64,000 bases of DNA from Prevotellaceae bacterium (GCA_020636675.1 JACJXK010000013.1:10997-74996); one strand, 5' to 3'; shown: positions 34,604 through 43,670, counted from the stretch's first letter. Program-made: numbers and translations. The notes: generated by a model from the letters alone, not told the origin.

Positions 34604-35521
34604 ATGAAGGTATTAGTTGCAACAGAAAAGCCATTCGCAAAGGCTGCGATAGATGGCATAAAGGAAGTAATAGAGGGTGCTGGTTATGAGTTGGCCCTTT
34701 TGGAAAAATACACGGAGAAGAAACAGCTTTTGGATGCTGCGGCCGACGCTGAGGCTATCATCATCCGTAGTGATGTGATAGATGCTGAAGTGCTTGATGC
34801 TGCCAAGAAGTTGAAAATCGTTGTTCGTGCCGGTGCCGGTTATGATAACGTTGACCTCGCTGCCGCTACTGCACATAAGGTATGTGTCATGAACACTCCT
34901 GGACAGAACGCCAATGCAGTTGCTGAGTTGGTCCTTGGCTTGTTGGTTTATGCAGTACGTAACTTCTACAACGGAAAGTCAGGCTCTGAGTTGATGGGTA
35001 AGAAAATCGGTCTTTTGGCATTCGGTAATGTAGGCCGTAATGTTGCTCGCGTGGCAAAAGGATTTGGAATGGAAGTTTATGCATACGATGCTTTCTGTCC
35101 CGCTTCTGCCATCGAGGCCGCAGGTGTGAAGGCTGTTGCTAACCAGAACGAACTGTTCAAGACTTGCGACATCGTCTCTTTGCATATTCCTGCTACTCCT
35201 GAGACAAAGAACAGCATCAACTACGATATGGTGAACCAGATGAAGAAGGGTGGTATCCTTATCAATACCGCACGTAAGGAGGTAATCGACGAGGCTGGCC
35301 TTATCAAGTTGTTGGCAGACCGTGAGGATTTGAAATATATCACAGATATTATGCCTGCTGCTAACGATGAGTTCGCTAAGTTTACTGGACGTTACTTCTC
35401 TACACCGAAGAAGATGGGTGCCCAGACAACGGAGGCTAACACCAATGCAGGTATTGCTGCCGCTAACCAAATCGTTGACTTCATCAAGAACGGCAACGAG
35501 AAGTTCAGAGTAAATAAATAA
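34604..35521 (+). CDS. serA: D-3-phosphoglycerate dehydrogenase, short form
   Basis: A 305-residue NAD-dependent dehydrogenase for the first step of serine synthesis. Rossmann motif GKKIGLLAFGNVGRNVARVAKGFGM; catalytic Arg in NTARKEVIDEAGL. There is no ACT regulatory domain, so it is the short type. The usual catalytic His segment (TPHIGA) reads STPKKMGAQT here: Lys replaces His. This Lys variant is known for the subgroup shared by Bacteroides and Entamoeba (type IIIK). It is placed between serC and a terminator. Confidence 0.93.
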   Translation: MKVLVATEKPFAKAAIDGIKEVIEGAGYELALLEKYTEKKQLLDAAADAEAIIIRSDVIDAEVLDAAKKLKIVVRAGAGYDNVDLAAATAHKVCVMNTPGQNANAVAELVLGLLVYAVRNFYNGKSGSELMGKKIGLLAFGNVGRNVARVAKGFGMEVYAYDAFCPASAIEAAGVKAVANQNELFKTCDIVSLHIPATPETKNSINYDMVNQMKKGGILINTARKEVIDEAGLIKLLADREDLKYITDIMPAANDEFAKFTGRYFSTPKKMGAQTTEANTNAGIAAANQIVDFIKNGNEKFRVNK

Positions 35522-35555
35522 GCTGGATTTGGTATAATTCGGAATTTTATATAAA

Positions 35556-35594
35556 TAAAAAAGGATATGTGGATTTTCCGCATATCCTTTTTTA
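35556..35594 (+). terminator. Terminator after serA
   Basis: Stem AAAAAGGATATG pairing with CATATCCTTTTT with a 10-base loop. Confidence 0.85.
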
Positions 35595-35600
35595 TATTTG
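35593..35600 (+). promoter_or_regulatory. Promoter -7 element TATATTTG for the GNAT gene at 35642
   Basis: It overlaps the end of the serA terminator, 42 bases before the ATG at 35642. Confidence 0.5.
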
Positions 35601-35641
35601 AAAAATTGTTTCTTTCTAATGCTAATAAAAACGGAAGGAAT

Positions 35642-36172
35642 ATGAATTTATGTCCGATAGATGGGGAGACGGACCTATTTTGGAAATCGTTCCTATCACT
35701 TTATCAGGAGTCGTTTCCTGATTATGAGAGAAGGCCGTTGTCTGACCTGACGCGGTTGCTGGAGATGCAGAAGAGCCGGTATCGGCTTCTTGCCATTCTG
35801 GAAGATGACCGTTTTGTAGGCTTCTTTGGGTTGTGGAGTTTTGACAGATACGTTTATGTGGAACATTTCGCCGTAGCTTCCGAGAATCGTGGCACGGGAG
35901 TAGGAACCAAGGCCCTGCGTATGTTGCAGGAGAGGGAGAATCTCCCTTTTGTCTTGGAGGTGGAGCCTCCGATAGATGAACAGACACGGAGAAGGGTCTC
36001 TTTTTACGAAAGAATGGGGTTCTGCTTGTCTGACGTCTATTATTGGCAACCGCCGTACTCGTCCGGGTTGGATGGGTTGGAGTTGAGGCTGATGTTTTAT
36101 CGACAGAATGAAATTACTGAAATACAAGATATTGTACATGATATCCATGCGGTTGTGTATAACTTATCCTGA
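35642..36172 (+). CDS. GNAT family N-acetyltransferase
   Basis: A 176-residue GNAT protein. Motif A is YVEHFAVASENRGTGVGTKAL (RGTGVG pyrophosphate loop), and motif B is SFYERMGFCLS. The N-terminal half (LFWKSFLSLYQESFPDYERRPL) resembles the GNAT subgroup annotated as YitI-like or uncharacterised. I chose the ATG at 35642 over one at 35567, which lies inside the serA terminator and upstream of the promoter element. Substrate unknown. Confidence 0.83.
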   Translation: MNLCPIDGETDLFWKSFLSLYQESFPDYERRPLSDLTRLLEMQKSRYRLLAILEDDRFVGFFGLWSFDRYVYVEHFAVASENRGTGVGTKALRMLQERENLPFVLEVEPPIDEQTRRRVSFYERMGFCLSDVYYWQPPYSSGLDGLELRLMFYRQNEITEIQDIVHDIHAVVYNLS

Positions 36173-36309
36173 TCCGGAATATTGAGCATAGGCATTCCGT
36201 CGGGGCATCCATGTCAAACTTGCTTATTTCTGCTATGCTTGTCCTAATCTCGTTTTTTATAGTTATCTTTACGGATATGATAACTTATTATTAACAAATT
36301 GACGACAAA

Positions 36310-36795
36310 ATGAAACATTTGATTTATTTATTAAGTTCTTTATTTATAATCACATTGGCTTCATGTTCCACTCCTGCAGATTATGCGGAGAATATCATGG
36401 ATAAAGCCTCTGATATGGAAAAACAAACAGTTAAGATAACGGAGGCTTTGGCCAAGAGGGATTTTACAGGGGCTGAAAAAGCGTTGTCGGAGTGTCAGAA
36501 AAATGCGGAAGAGACATTGAAAGAGTTGCAGGAGATGAAGCCGTATGGAGAGAATGACAATCTTCGCCAGGCTGGAATGGAATTTGTCGATTTCTATAAT
36601 AATATCTATAAGAATGAATATAGAGAAGCTTTTGACATAGTGGAGAAAGGTAAGAATTATACGGATGCCGATGCCGAGAAGGTTCAAGATATCGTGATGA
36701 GTGTTGCAGCCGAAGAGAAGTTCGTGAAAAAGGAGCTGATCGACGCATTCAAGAAGTTTTGTAGAGAGAATGAACTTATCATCTCGTCGAGATGA
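36310..36795 (+). CDS. Helical lipoprotein, unknown function
   Basis: A 161-residue protein with a lipoprotein signal (lipobox LASC, Cys at about 19). The mature part is almost entirely charged alpha-helix (DKASDMEKQTVKITEALAKRDFTGAEKALSECQKNAEETLKEL), predicted to form a helical bundle. It resembles small LIC11966-like surface lipoproteins, but I cannot assign a role. It is monocistronic and followed by a strong terminator. Confidence 0.7.
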   Translation: MKHLIYLLSSLFIITLASCSTPADYAENIMDKASDMEKQTVKITEALAKRDFTGAEKALSECQKNAEETLKELQEMKPYGENDNLRQAGMEFVDFYNNIYKNEYREAFDIVEKGKNYTDADAEKVQDIVMSVAAEEKFVKKELIDAFKKFCRENELIISSR

Positions 36796-36829
36796 CCAAT
36801 GCCGTCACCATTTTGTGGTAGTTATATAG

Positions 36830-36880
36830 ACAAAGGGCAACCGAACTTCGGGGTTCGATTGTCCTTTGTTCGTATTTTTT
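36830..36880 (+). terminator. Terminator after the helical lipoprotein gene
   Basis: Stem ACAAAGGGCAA with TTGTCCTTTGT enclosing a second stem TCGAACCCC-like (CGAAC/GTTCG), followed by TATTTTTT. Confidence 0.8.
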
Positions 36881-36905
36881 GGAATTTATATTGAATAGGG
36901 AAAAG

Positions 36906-38003
36906 ATGAAGATAGTCATAGACAATAAGATACCTTTCATAAAAGGAGCTTTTGAGAGTGTGGCGGAGACGGTTTATCTGCCGGGAAGCGGATTCACGGC
37001 AGACGATGTCCGTGATGCCGATGCGTTGATAGTTCGCACCCGTACCGGGTGTAATGGCAGTTTATTAGCAGGCAGCAGGGTTAAGTTTATTGCCACGGCC
37101 ACAATCGGGTATGACCATATAGACACCTCTTTTTGTAAGGAACAAGGCATCGGGTGGACAAATGCTCCGGGGTGTAATGCACGCTCGGTGGCTCAATATA
37201 TAGCCTCCTCATTAATCCGTCTCTCAGAAAAGTACTCGTTTCCTTTGGAAAATAAAACGCTTGGCGTTGTGGGAGTGGGACATGTTGGCAAGTTGGTTGT
37301 CGAGGTGGCTTCAGCCTTAGGCATGAAGGTGTTGATGAACGATCCGCCTAGGGAACGTCAGGAGGGAGTAGGTGCGTTTGTTCCACTTTCTCAAATCTGT
37401 AGCGAAGCGGATATTATAACTTTTCATGTGCCGCTTTATCGGGAAGGAGAAGACAAAACTTTTCATTTGGTAGATCTTCCTCTTATCGGTAGTCTAAGGA
37501 AAAAGCCTTTCCTTATCAATGCCGCGAGGGGAGAGGTGTTTGATACGATGGCGGTAAAGAATGGCGTGAAGGCTGGTGCCATAGCCGGAGTTATTGTTGA
37601 CTGTTGGGAGAATGAGCCTCATATAGATGCGGAGCTCCTCTCTATGGCGGAGATCGCCACTCCTCATATTGCGGGTTATTCGGCAGATGGCAAAGCCAAT
37701 GCCACGGAGATGTCCGTGCGTTCAATTAGTAGGTTCTTTCATTTGGGAATCGACAATTGGAATATTAATGGGATTGCCACTCCGGACGAAGCTGTGCTAG
37801 ATGGTGACAAGTTGACGGTTGGCGAGGCGATATTGCATGCGTATGATGTCCTTTCCGATGACGGCAGACTTCGTCGTTCTCCGTCTACATTTGAGGAACA
37901 ACGAGGCAACTATCCTTTGCGAAGAGAGTATGGTGCATATCAGATAAAGGGCAATGTCTCCGAAACGCTCCTTCGTCTAGGATTCAAGAGCGGGGTGGAG
38001 TAA
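36906..38003 (+). CDS. pdxB: 4-phosphoerythronate dehydrogenase
   Basis: A 365-residue NAD-dependent dehydrogenase for the second step of DXP-dependent pyridoxal phosphate synthesis. N-terminus MKIVIDNKIPFIKGAFE is the family start, which is why I chose the ATG at 36906. Rossmann motif VGVGHVGKLVVEVASALGM; catalytic region INAARGEVFD, WENEPHID and ATPHIAGYSADGK with the catalytic His. A C-terminal dimerisation domain of the PdxB type follows. SerC (33.3 kb), which acts next in the same pathway, is nearby. Confidence 0.94.
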   Translation: MKIVIDNKIPFIKGAFESVAETVYLPGSGFTADDVRDADALIVRTRTGCNGSLLAGSRVKFIATATIGYDHIDTSFCKEQGIGWTNAPGCNARSVAQYIASSLIRLSEKYSFPLENKTLGVVGVGHVGKLVVEVASALGMKVLMNDPPRERQEGVGAFVPLSQICSEADIITFHVPLYREGEDKTFHLVDLPLIGSLRKKPFLINAARGEVFDTMAVKNGVKAGAIAGVIVDCWENEPHIDAELLSMAEIATPHIAGYSADGKANATEMSVRSISRFFHLGIDNWNINGIATPDEAVLDGDKLTVGEAILHAYDVLSDDGRLRRSPSTFEEQRGNYPLRREYGAYQIKGNVSETLLRLGFKSGVE

Positions 38004-38149
38004 CTTTCCCCATGTAGATTTTTGTGTAGCCGTTCGGATAGGAGGAACAGTATAAATAGGAAATAGAAGCCTATTTGTCAGATAAATACAATGAAAGCCT
38101 TTGTGTATTACCAATTTTTTGGGGGATATCTGAATGAATTTATGGTTAA

Positions 38150-38505
38150 GTGGTAATAAAAAGATAACTTGTTAAAGTTCAGAACATCTTGTGTGGGTGG
38201 ATATACAGACATTGCATTGACAGCAAAATATCGCGTAGATTCTCGGACAGGATATACAGAATGGACCGGATTTTTTTTAAACGTCTCTTTCCTGGCAGGC
38301 GGACACTCGCGGAGGAGAATAGGTGCGTACTGCGGCGTGGAGAAACTTTCTTGGCGGATGTACGAAAGAATAGAAAAGGTTTTTTTGAAGAATGTGCCAT
38401 GTCTCCAGAAAAGCGGGCAGCAGCGCAGGTGCTACAAATAGATAATGCCTACGGCATTTTATCTAAATCGTCACAAGTTGTTTTTCGACGATTACTAAAG
38501 GCGTG
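38150..38505 (+). repeat. MITE-like interspersed repeat, copy G (forward)
   Basis: Left end GGTAATAAAAAGATAACTTG and TTAAAGTTCAGAACATCTTG; middle TTCTCGGACAGGATATACAG, CAGGCGGACACTCGCGGAGG and CCAGAAAAGCGGGCAGCAGC; right end GATAATGCCTACGGCATTTT and GTTTTTCGACGATTACTAAA. It lies between pdxB and the RRM gene; the remainder of that 690-base gap is AT-rich. Confidence 0.8.
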
Positions 38506-38696
38506 TAAGGTTGCTTGTGAAAATAAAAATATTTTTTTGTTTGCCGTTTCACTTTTTATGCGTTCCTTTGTACTGAAAGATGGTAAAGCATTTGCGTTCG
38601 TTAATTACGAATTATCCATAAAAGGGTTTATTTGGGTTTGACTATACCTTGTGTTTCGCATCTGTATTTTTTTTAATTTTTCATTAATTATATTTT

Positions 38697-38942
38697 ATGA
38701 ACATTTATGTAGGGAACCTTAATTATAAGGTTCGTGAAGATGATCTTGAAAGGGTCATCTCTGAATTTGGAGAAGTAGAGTCAGTCAAGGTTATAAAAGA
38801 TCGTGAGACAGGAAGATCAAAAGGTTTCGCTTTTGTTGAAATGCCAGACGAGAAAGCTGCGCAGGCTGTAATCGAGGAGTTAAATGGCAAAGATCTTGAT
38901 GGCCGTACAATGGTTGTAAAGGAAGCAAGACCTAAGGATTGA
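38697..38942 (+). CDS. RNA-binding protein, RRM domain
   Basis: An 81-residue single RRM. RNP2 is NIYVGNL (2-8) and RNP1 is KGFAFVEM (about 41-48), with aromatic residues in the RNA-stacking positions (Y4, F43, F45). Bacteroidetes encode several such small RRM proteins, some of which (RbpB in Bacteroides) act as global RNA regulators in a phylum without Hfq. It is monocistronic with its own strong terminator. RNA targets are unknown. Confidence 0.92.
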   Translation: MNIYVGNLNYKVREDDLERVISEFGEVESVKVIKDRETGRSKGFAFVEMPDEKAAQAVIEELNGKDLDGRTMVVKEARPKD

Positions 38943-38969
38943 TTTCCTCCGTTCTATCCAAAAAAAAAT

Positions 38970-39001
38970 GAAAGAGGACGCCTATGTGGGCGTCCTCTTG
39001 A
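38970..39001 (+). terminator. Terminator after the RRM gene
   Basis: Stem GAGGACGCC with GGCGTCCTC, six-base loop, followed by a TTGATTT tail and preceded by an A-run. Confidence 0.8.
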
Positions 39002-39234
39002 TTTAAATAGGCTTGGTTTTGTTTCTTGAACAATTAATTATATGGTTAAGTACGGTTTAAGTAAAAAAACATAATTATTACTATCTCTTTGTTTGATTTC
39101 ACAATATTAATAAATAAAATTCATATAACCGACTACAATTTGTTGTAGTATCAACTACTGAACGTTAGTGAATTTATGTATTCATAAGATATTAACATTA
39201 AAATGAATGAGCCTATAAAAGGAAAACTTCATTT

Positions 39235-39520
39235 TGGCAATCATTAAAAAAATAACTTGTTAAAGTTCAAAAACATCTTGTGTGTATGTACTTCCCAAAC
39301 CTTGCCTTGACAGCAACCATTCCGTAGAAATAAACAGATGTGAAAGCGTCGTAACTCCTATACTCACCTTCGGCAGGCGGGACACCCGCCTTTGGCCGCA
39401 GAGGGAGGTGCGTGCCATATTTCCAGAAAAGCCGGCAACAGCGCAGCTGCTACAAATAAATAATGCCTACGGCATTTTATCAAAGTCGTCATAATTTATT
39501 TTTTGACAAATACTTATTGA
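39235..39520 (+). repeat. MITE-like interspersed repeat, copy H (forward)
   Basis: Left end AATCATTAAAAAAATAACTT and GTTAAAGTTCAAAAACATCT; CTTCGGCAGGCGGGACACCC; CCAGAAAAGCCGGCAACAGC; right end AATGCCTACGGCATTTTATC and TTTTGACAAATACTTATTG. The gap from 38943 to 39672 contains the RRM terminator, this element and AT-rich DNA. Confidence 0.8.
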
Positions 39521-39641
39521 TCCTTTTGTAAAAATCATATAATCAATTATTTTTAACTACTGAATGGACATATTTCCGTGCTGCGGTATGCGGTAGATAA
39601 AAAAAACGTTTCATCCAACCTATAAAATCAGGCGAAACATG

Positions 39642-39649
39642 TATTTTTG
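39642..39649 (+). promoter_or_regulatory. Promoter -7 element TATTTTTG for the NSS transporter
   Basis: An exact TAnnTTTG match 24 bases upstream of the ATG. Confidence 0.55.
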
Positions 39650-39672
39650 AATCTCATAAAAATAGATTCAAA

Positions 39673-41511
39673 ATGGCTGACGAAAAACAGGTTTGGGGAT
39701 CACGTGTGGGTCTGATTCTGGCCATGGCAGGCAATGCTGTGGGTTTGGGAAATTTTCTCCGATTTCCGGTGCAGGCGGTGCAGAATGGAGGCGGAGCTTT
39801 TATCATTCCGTATATTGTGTCATTTATCTTATTGGGGCTGCCTCTGCTTCTGATAGAATGGTCTACCGGAAAGTATGGAGGTCAGTTTGGACACCACTCG
39901 CCACCTATGATTATGCAGAAATTGGATAGCCGTTGGGCGTGGAAGTATATTGGTGCAATCGGCATCTTCTCCAGTATCATCATCTCCTCCTACTATTGTT
40001 ACATTGAGAGTTGGACGCTTTCTTATGTGTTTCATTCTGCGGTCGGTACATTTAACGGCATGACGGAGGAGGAAGTGTCTAACTTCTTCTCCAACTATTT
40101 GGATCTTAGTACAACTTCGTCGGGATTACCGTACGAAGCGGTTGTTTTGTTTGTCTTTTGTCTTGGACTTAATGTCTTTTTGCTTGGCCGTGGAATAAAA
40201 AATGGCATAGAGGTGGTGGCTAAGGTATGTATGCCGTTGCTGCTCGTCTTTGGTCTTTTCTTGGTCTATAAATCGTTTACGTTGAAGGCAGGAATAGAAG
40301 GTGCTTATTTGGATGGTACTGTTGGACTTAACTTCATGTGGACTCCTCACTTCGACTCTCTTCTCAATCCGAAGGTCTGGCTGTCGGCGGCGGGGCAGGT
40401 GTTCTTCACCTTGTCGCTCGGTATGGGGTGCATACAGACGTATGCCTCGTATATGAGGAAGCGGGAAGACGTGACTCTCAATTCCATGACCGCAGGTTTT
40501 CTGAATGAGTTTACGGAGATTGTGATCGGTAGTGCGATCATCATTCCTATTTCAATCGGTTATTTTGGTATAGATAGTGTAATTGAATTGTCGCGGAATG
40601 GCGGATTGGGGCTGGGATTTCGGACCATGCCTTTCTTGTTTGAGCAGTGGGGCGGGGTGTTATCTGCAGTTGCGGGGGTTTCTTTCTTCGGCCTGTTGTT
40701 TCTTGCGAGCATCACCTCTACATTGGCTTTGGCGACCCCTACGGTTGGCTTCTTCTCGAAGAGTTACGGATGGTCGCAGAAGAAAAGTTCGGGTGTGTTC
40801 GGAATGTTGATTCTTGTGCTGGGAATTCTACCTGTTCTGTTCTTCTCGAAGGGTGTGTTTGACCAGTATGATTATTGGGGAGGAACAATCGCCTTGTTTG
40901 TATTTGCCATGTCTGAGGCAATCCTGTTCTCTTGGGTGTTTGGTGTTGATAAGGGTTGGAAGTTGATTCATTATGGGGCAGATATGAATATTCCGATATT
41001 CTTCAAATATGTAATGAAATATGTGACTCCTACGATGCTGGTCATCATCTTTGTGGCTGCTCTTATTAAACCGAAGAATGACGATTGGAGTTTATTGAGT
41101 CTGAAGGGTTGGGAATTAGATGACACAAGCATCATTTCGGAGTTGAACCATAAGAGCGTAGGCCCGAACAAGGCTTGGTTCAGCAAAAACCATTATGCCG
41201 AGAATACGGGATTGGTGGAGTATCTGAAGACTGAAAATGGGAAGACAAAGATGATTATCGCTAATATGGGCGAATACAAGGAGTATGATTTTGATGGGAA
41301 TTTGGATGTTTATGTAAAGGAAGACGATCTGGTGATGATAGGTACTCCTATCTATGGAGGTAGATGGATGGCCAACAATGTATTTTATATAGACATGATT
41401 CGGGTCGTCTTGCTGGCCCTTATTATAGGAATCTGTGTGCTGATACATTTCTCCGCCAAGCGGACGAGCGAGGAGGAGAGGTGTATGAACCACGATGATA
41501 TGTTTAAGTGA
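39673..41511 (+). CDS. Neurotransmitter:sodium symporter (NSS/SNF) family transporter
   Basis: A 612-residue Na+-coupled transporter of the LeuT fold. TM1 carries the unwound substrate-site motif AGNAVGLGNFLRFP with the Na+-site asparagine, followed by NGGGAFIIPYI. About twelve membrane helices are visible. A soluble insert of about 100 residues before the last helix (KPKNDDWSLL ... MANNVFYIDMI) makes it longer than LeuT (about 510 residues). Substrates of bacterial members are amino acids, tryptophan or tyrosine among others; not determined here. It is transcribed alone. Confidence 0.9.
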   Translation: MADEKQVWGSRVGLILAMAGNAVGLGNFLRFPVQAVQNGGGAFIIPYIVSFILLGLPLLLIEWSTGKYGGQFGHHSPPMIMQKLDSRWAWKYIGAIGIFSSIIISSYYCYIESWTLSYVFHSAVGTFNGMTEEEVSNFFSNYLDLSTTSSGLPYEAVVLFVFCLGLNVFLLGRGIKNGIEVVAKVCMPLLLVFGLFLVYKSFTLKAGIEGAYLDGTVGLNFMWTPHFDSLLNPKVWLSAAGQVFFTLSLGMGCIQTYASYMRKREDVTLNSMTAGFLNEFTEIVIGSAIIIPISIGYFGIDSVIELSRNGGLGLGFRTMPFLFEQWGGVLSAVAGVSFFGLLFLASITSTLALATPTVGFFSKSYGWSQKKSSGVFGMLILVLGILPVLFFSKGVFDQYDYWGGTIALFVFAMSEAILFSWVFGVDKGWKLIHYGADMNIPIFFKYVMKYVTPTMLVIIFVAALIKPKNDDWSLLSLKGWELDDTSIISELNHKSVGPNKAWFSKNHYAENTGLVEYLKTENGKTKMIIANMGEYKEYDFDGNLDVYVKEDDLVMIGTPIYGGRWMANNVFYIDMIRVVLLALIIGICVLIHFSAKRTSEEERCMNHDDMFK

Positions 41512-41655
41512 CCATTAGAAATATCTTGGTAAAGATCAAAACATCTTGTATGGTTGATTTCATTGGGCTATCGTCAGGAAAAATATCCCGCAGGGGCAGA
41601 CAGATGGACGCCATCAAAATCGGCACAAGTTGTTTTGACGATTACTAAGTGAAGA
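41510..41655 (+). repeat. MITE-like interspersed repeat, copy I (short, forward)
   Basis: A compact copy about 145 bases long, joining the left end (CTTGGTAAAGATCAAAACATC, TATCCCGCAGGGG) directly to the right end (CATCAAAATCGGCACAAGTT, GACGATTACTAAG). It appears to have lost the middle by deletion. Confidence 0.75.
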
Positions 41656-41730
41656 ATAACTTGAGAATATTGTCAGATAATCGAGTTGTTATGGGGAAAT
41701 AGCCTCTTTTCTGTTGACATATTAATATAA

Positions 41731-41778
41731 AAAGGAAGCCATAAGAGAATATGAATTCTTTTATGGCTTCCTTTCTTT
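41731..41778. terminator. Bidirectional terminator between NSS transporter and Lrp regulator
   Basis: Stem AAAGGAAGCCATAA pairing with TTATGGCTTCCTTT, between convergent genes. Confidence 0.85.
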
Positions 41779-41799
41779 GATGTCGTCTATCGGAAAGGA

Positions 41800-42270
41800 T
41801 TAACCTAACTCAATATTGTTGATAGGAACCTCCCTCTTTATGCTTTGCTCCAATGAGATGAGTGTCTCTGTGGAAGATACGCCCTTTATGCTCTGAATCT
41901 TTCCATTGAGCAGTTGCATGAGGTGTTCGTTGTCGTGGGCATAGAGTTTCACCATCATGGTGTAGGGGCCAGTGGTGAAGTGGCACTCTACGATCTCCGG
42001 AATCTTGTCCAGCTCCGGAACAACCTCCGAATACATGGATCCTTTCTCCAGCTTGATGCCGATGTAGGTACAAGTCTGGTAGCCTAAGGTTTTCGGATTG
42101 ACATGATATCCGGAGCCAATGATGACTCCCATATCTATCAGTCTCTGAACACGTTGGTGGATGGCAGCACGTGATACCTCGCATTCGCCGGCAACATCCT
42201 TAAATGGAATGCGTGCATTCTTGGTGATTATCTCAAGAATCTGCTTATCCAAGTCATCTATCTTTTCCAC
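41800..42270 (-). CDS. Lrp/AsnC family transcriptional regulator
   Basis: A 156-residue regulator. N-terminal helix-turn-helix (about 5-60: LDKQILEIITKNARIPFKDVAGECEVSRAAIHQRVQRLIDMGVI) and a C-terminal RAM ligand-binding domain (about 70-145: YIGIKLEKGSMYSEVVPELDKIPEIVECHFTTGPYTMMVKLYA). Such proteins sense amino acids and control amino-acid metabolism or transport. The convergent neighbour is an NSS-type transporter, a possible but unproven target. Start is a GTG, with a TAATTTTG promoter 29 bases upstream. Confidence 0.93.
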   Translation of the reverse strand: MEKIDDLDKQILEIITKNARIPFKDVAGECEVSRAAIHQRVQRLIDMGVIIGSGYHVNPKTLGYQTCTYIGIKLEKGSMYSEVVPELDKIPEIVECHFTTGPYTMMVKLYAHDNEHLMQLLNGKIQSIKGVSSTETLISLEQSIKREVPINNIELG

Positions 42271-42299
42271 TTTATTTTATTTTAATGTCAAATTGATAG

Positions 42300-42307
42300 C
42301 AAAATTA
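42300..42307 (-). promoter_or_regulatory. Promoter -7 element TAATTTTG for the Lrp-type regulator
   Basis: CAAAATTA on the plus strand, 30 bases upstream of the GTG start. Confidence 0.5.
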
Positions 42308-42507
42308 CTAAAATTACGCAATTATCAACATTTCTGTTCTCTTTTTGTTCGTGCCAAACAGTAATGAATGGAATAATGCTATATTTTGTGTGGAAATAAT
42401 GTTATTTTATCCGAAAATGTTTTTTCTTTGTCGTCTGTTGTGCCGTTGGCAGAGATGACAGGCAGTAGTTTGAATGCTGTATCTTTCCTATTAAAAGAGA
42501 AAAGAAT

Positions 42508-42912
42508 ATGACAATAGATTATAAGGATATAAAAGAGTTTGACAAGGAGAAGTTACAGTGTCTGTTCCTTTCTGTCGATTGGTCTTCGGGCCATTTTCCG
42601 GATAAACTGGTGGTCGCCATGAGAAACTTCTCGACGGTCTATTCTGCATGGGATGGGGATGAGTTGGTCGGCATGGTCTGTGCGATGGACGATGGGGCGA
42701 TGAATGCGTATGTCCATTATTTGCTTGTTGATCCAAGGTATCAGGGGGTGCACATTGGAAGAACATTGGTTGCTATGGTTAAGAAAAGATATGCGGATTA
42801 TCTTCGGATAGCAATAATAGCATATGACGGAGAGGTTCATTTCTATGCGGATTGCGGTTTCTCTAAGGTTTCAGATGCAACTCCTATGTTCATAACGTCC
42901 TTATGGACATGA
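42508..42912 (+). CDS. GNAT family N-acetyltransferase
   Basis: A 134-residue GNAT enzyme with motif A AYVHYLLVDPRYQGVHIGRTLVAMV (QGVHIG loop) and motif B VHFYADCGFSK. Short single-domain members like this acetylate small amines or protein termini. It starts 201 bases after the regulator promoter on the opposite strand and is followed by repeat J. Confidence 0.87.
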   Translation: MTIDYKDIKEFDKEKLQCLFLSVDWSSGHFPDKLVVAMRNFSTVYSAWDGDELVGMVCAMDDGAMNAYVHYLLVDPRYQGVHIGRTLVAMVKKRYADYLRIAIIAYDGEVHFYADCGFSKVSDATPMFITSLWT

Positions 42913-43084
42913 TTTTCGAAAAGAAGTAGACCGTATCTGAGACCTATCGGAAGTAATCTATGCCTAGTTTATCCGCACCTTAACAATGTTGAAGAACATA
43001 GGTTTCACGCTGCTACTTTAACTTAAAATTATCATAACAGAACAGGATTTTTCTAAATGTTGTAAACATGGAAGAAATTAGTGT

Positions 43085-43575
43085 TGAGAATTGAATTTAG
43101 TGATTATAAAAAAATAACAAGGTAAAGTTCAAAACATCTTGTGCTTTTTAATCCTTGTATTGGCAGCAAACATTCCGTAGATTCCCGCACAAGATTTACA
43201 GGATAAATCATTGGTTTTCAAGACGTCTCTTTCTCGGCAGGCGCACGCTCGCCTTGGAATGCGGAGTTTGGAAGGTGTATATCGCAGCGTGAAGAAACCT
43301 TTTTGCCCGAGGTACGAGGGAATAAAAAAGGTTTTAGCGGAGGGACGTGCCGTACCTCCCGGAAAGCGGGCAACAGCGCAGGCACTTTTGCTTACTTTTC
43401 TTGCCGGAGAAAAGTAAGTGCCCGTCCGGCAGGAGGACAGGAATAATTGTCGTGTATGGTGCATCCCTCCGGAATGCGGTTGCCGATGCCTATTTCCCCC
43501 TCTACAAAGAGATGATGCCTATGGCATTTTGTCAAAATCGGCATAAGTTGTTTTATGCCGATTACTTAGTAATAG
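43085..43575 (+). repeat. MITE-like interspersed repeat, copy J (long form, forward)
   Basis: The long form, inverted relative to D2. Left end GATTATAAAAAAATAACAAG and GGTAAAGTTCAAAACATCTT. The shared hairpin module lies at about 43285-43450, with TTTTTGCCCGAGGTACGAGG and CTTACTTTTCTTGCCGGAG; then ATCCCTCCGGAATGC, and the right end CAAAATCGGCATAAGTTGTT and GCCGATTACTTAGTA. The module is nearly the same sequence as in D2, 23 kb away, suggesting recent exchange or transposition. Confidence 0.82.
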
Positions 43576-43670
43576 TTAAAGAATAACTTCCGCAACTTTT
43601 TGACAGAAAACCCTTTGCATCTAAATCTTGGTAAGCAGAAATCTGCGGAAGTTATTTCTTTACTGTTACC
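43568..43670. repeat. About 100-base inverted repeat abutting copy J
   Basis: AATAACTTCCGCA (inside 43568-43594) and its complement TGCGGAAGTTATT (inside 43644-43670) extend to about 26 imperfect bases each side around a 49-base centre. It overlaps the right end of copy J by a few bases. It could be a second small mobile element or a large hairpin. Confidence 0.6.

Noticed and set aside
34483..34689. A 68-codon frame overlapping the serA start
   Set aside because: It overlaps serA in a different frame, has no family resemblance and no promoter of its own.
43129..43586. Corresponding open frames in repeat J
   Set aside because: Same reasoning as for D2: they are by-products of the structured repeat module.
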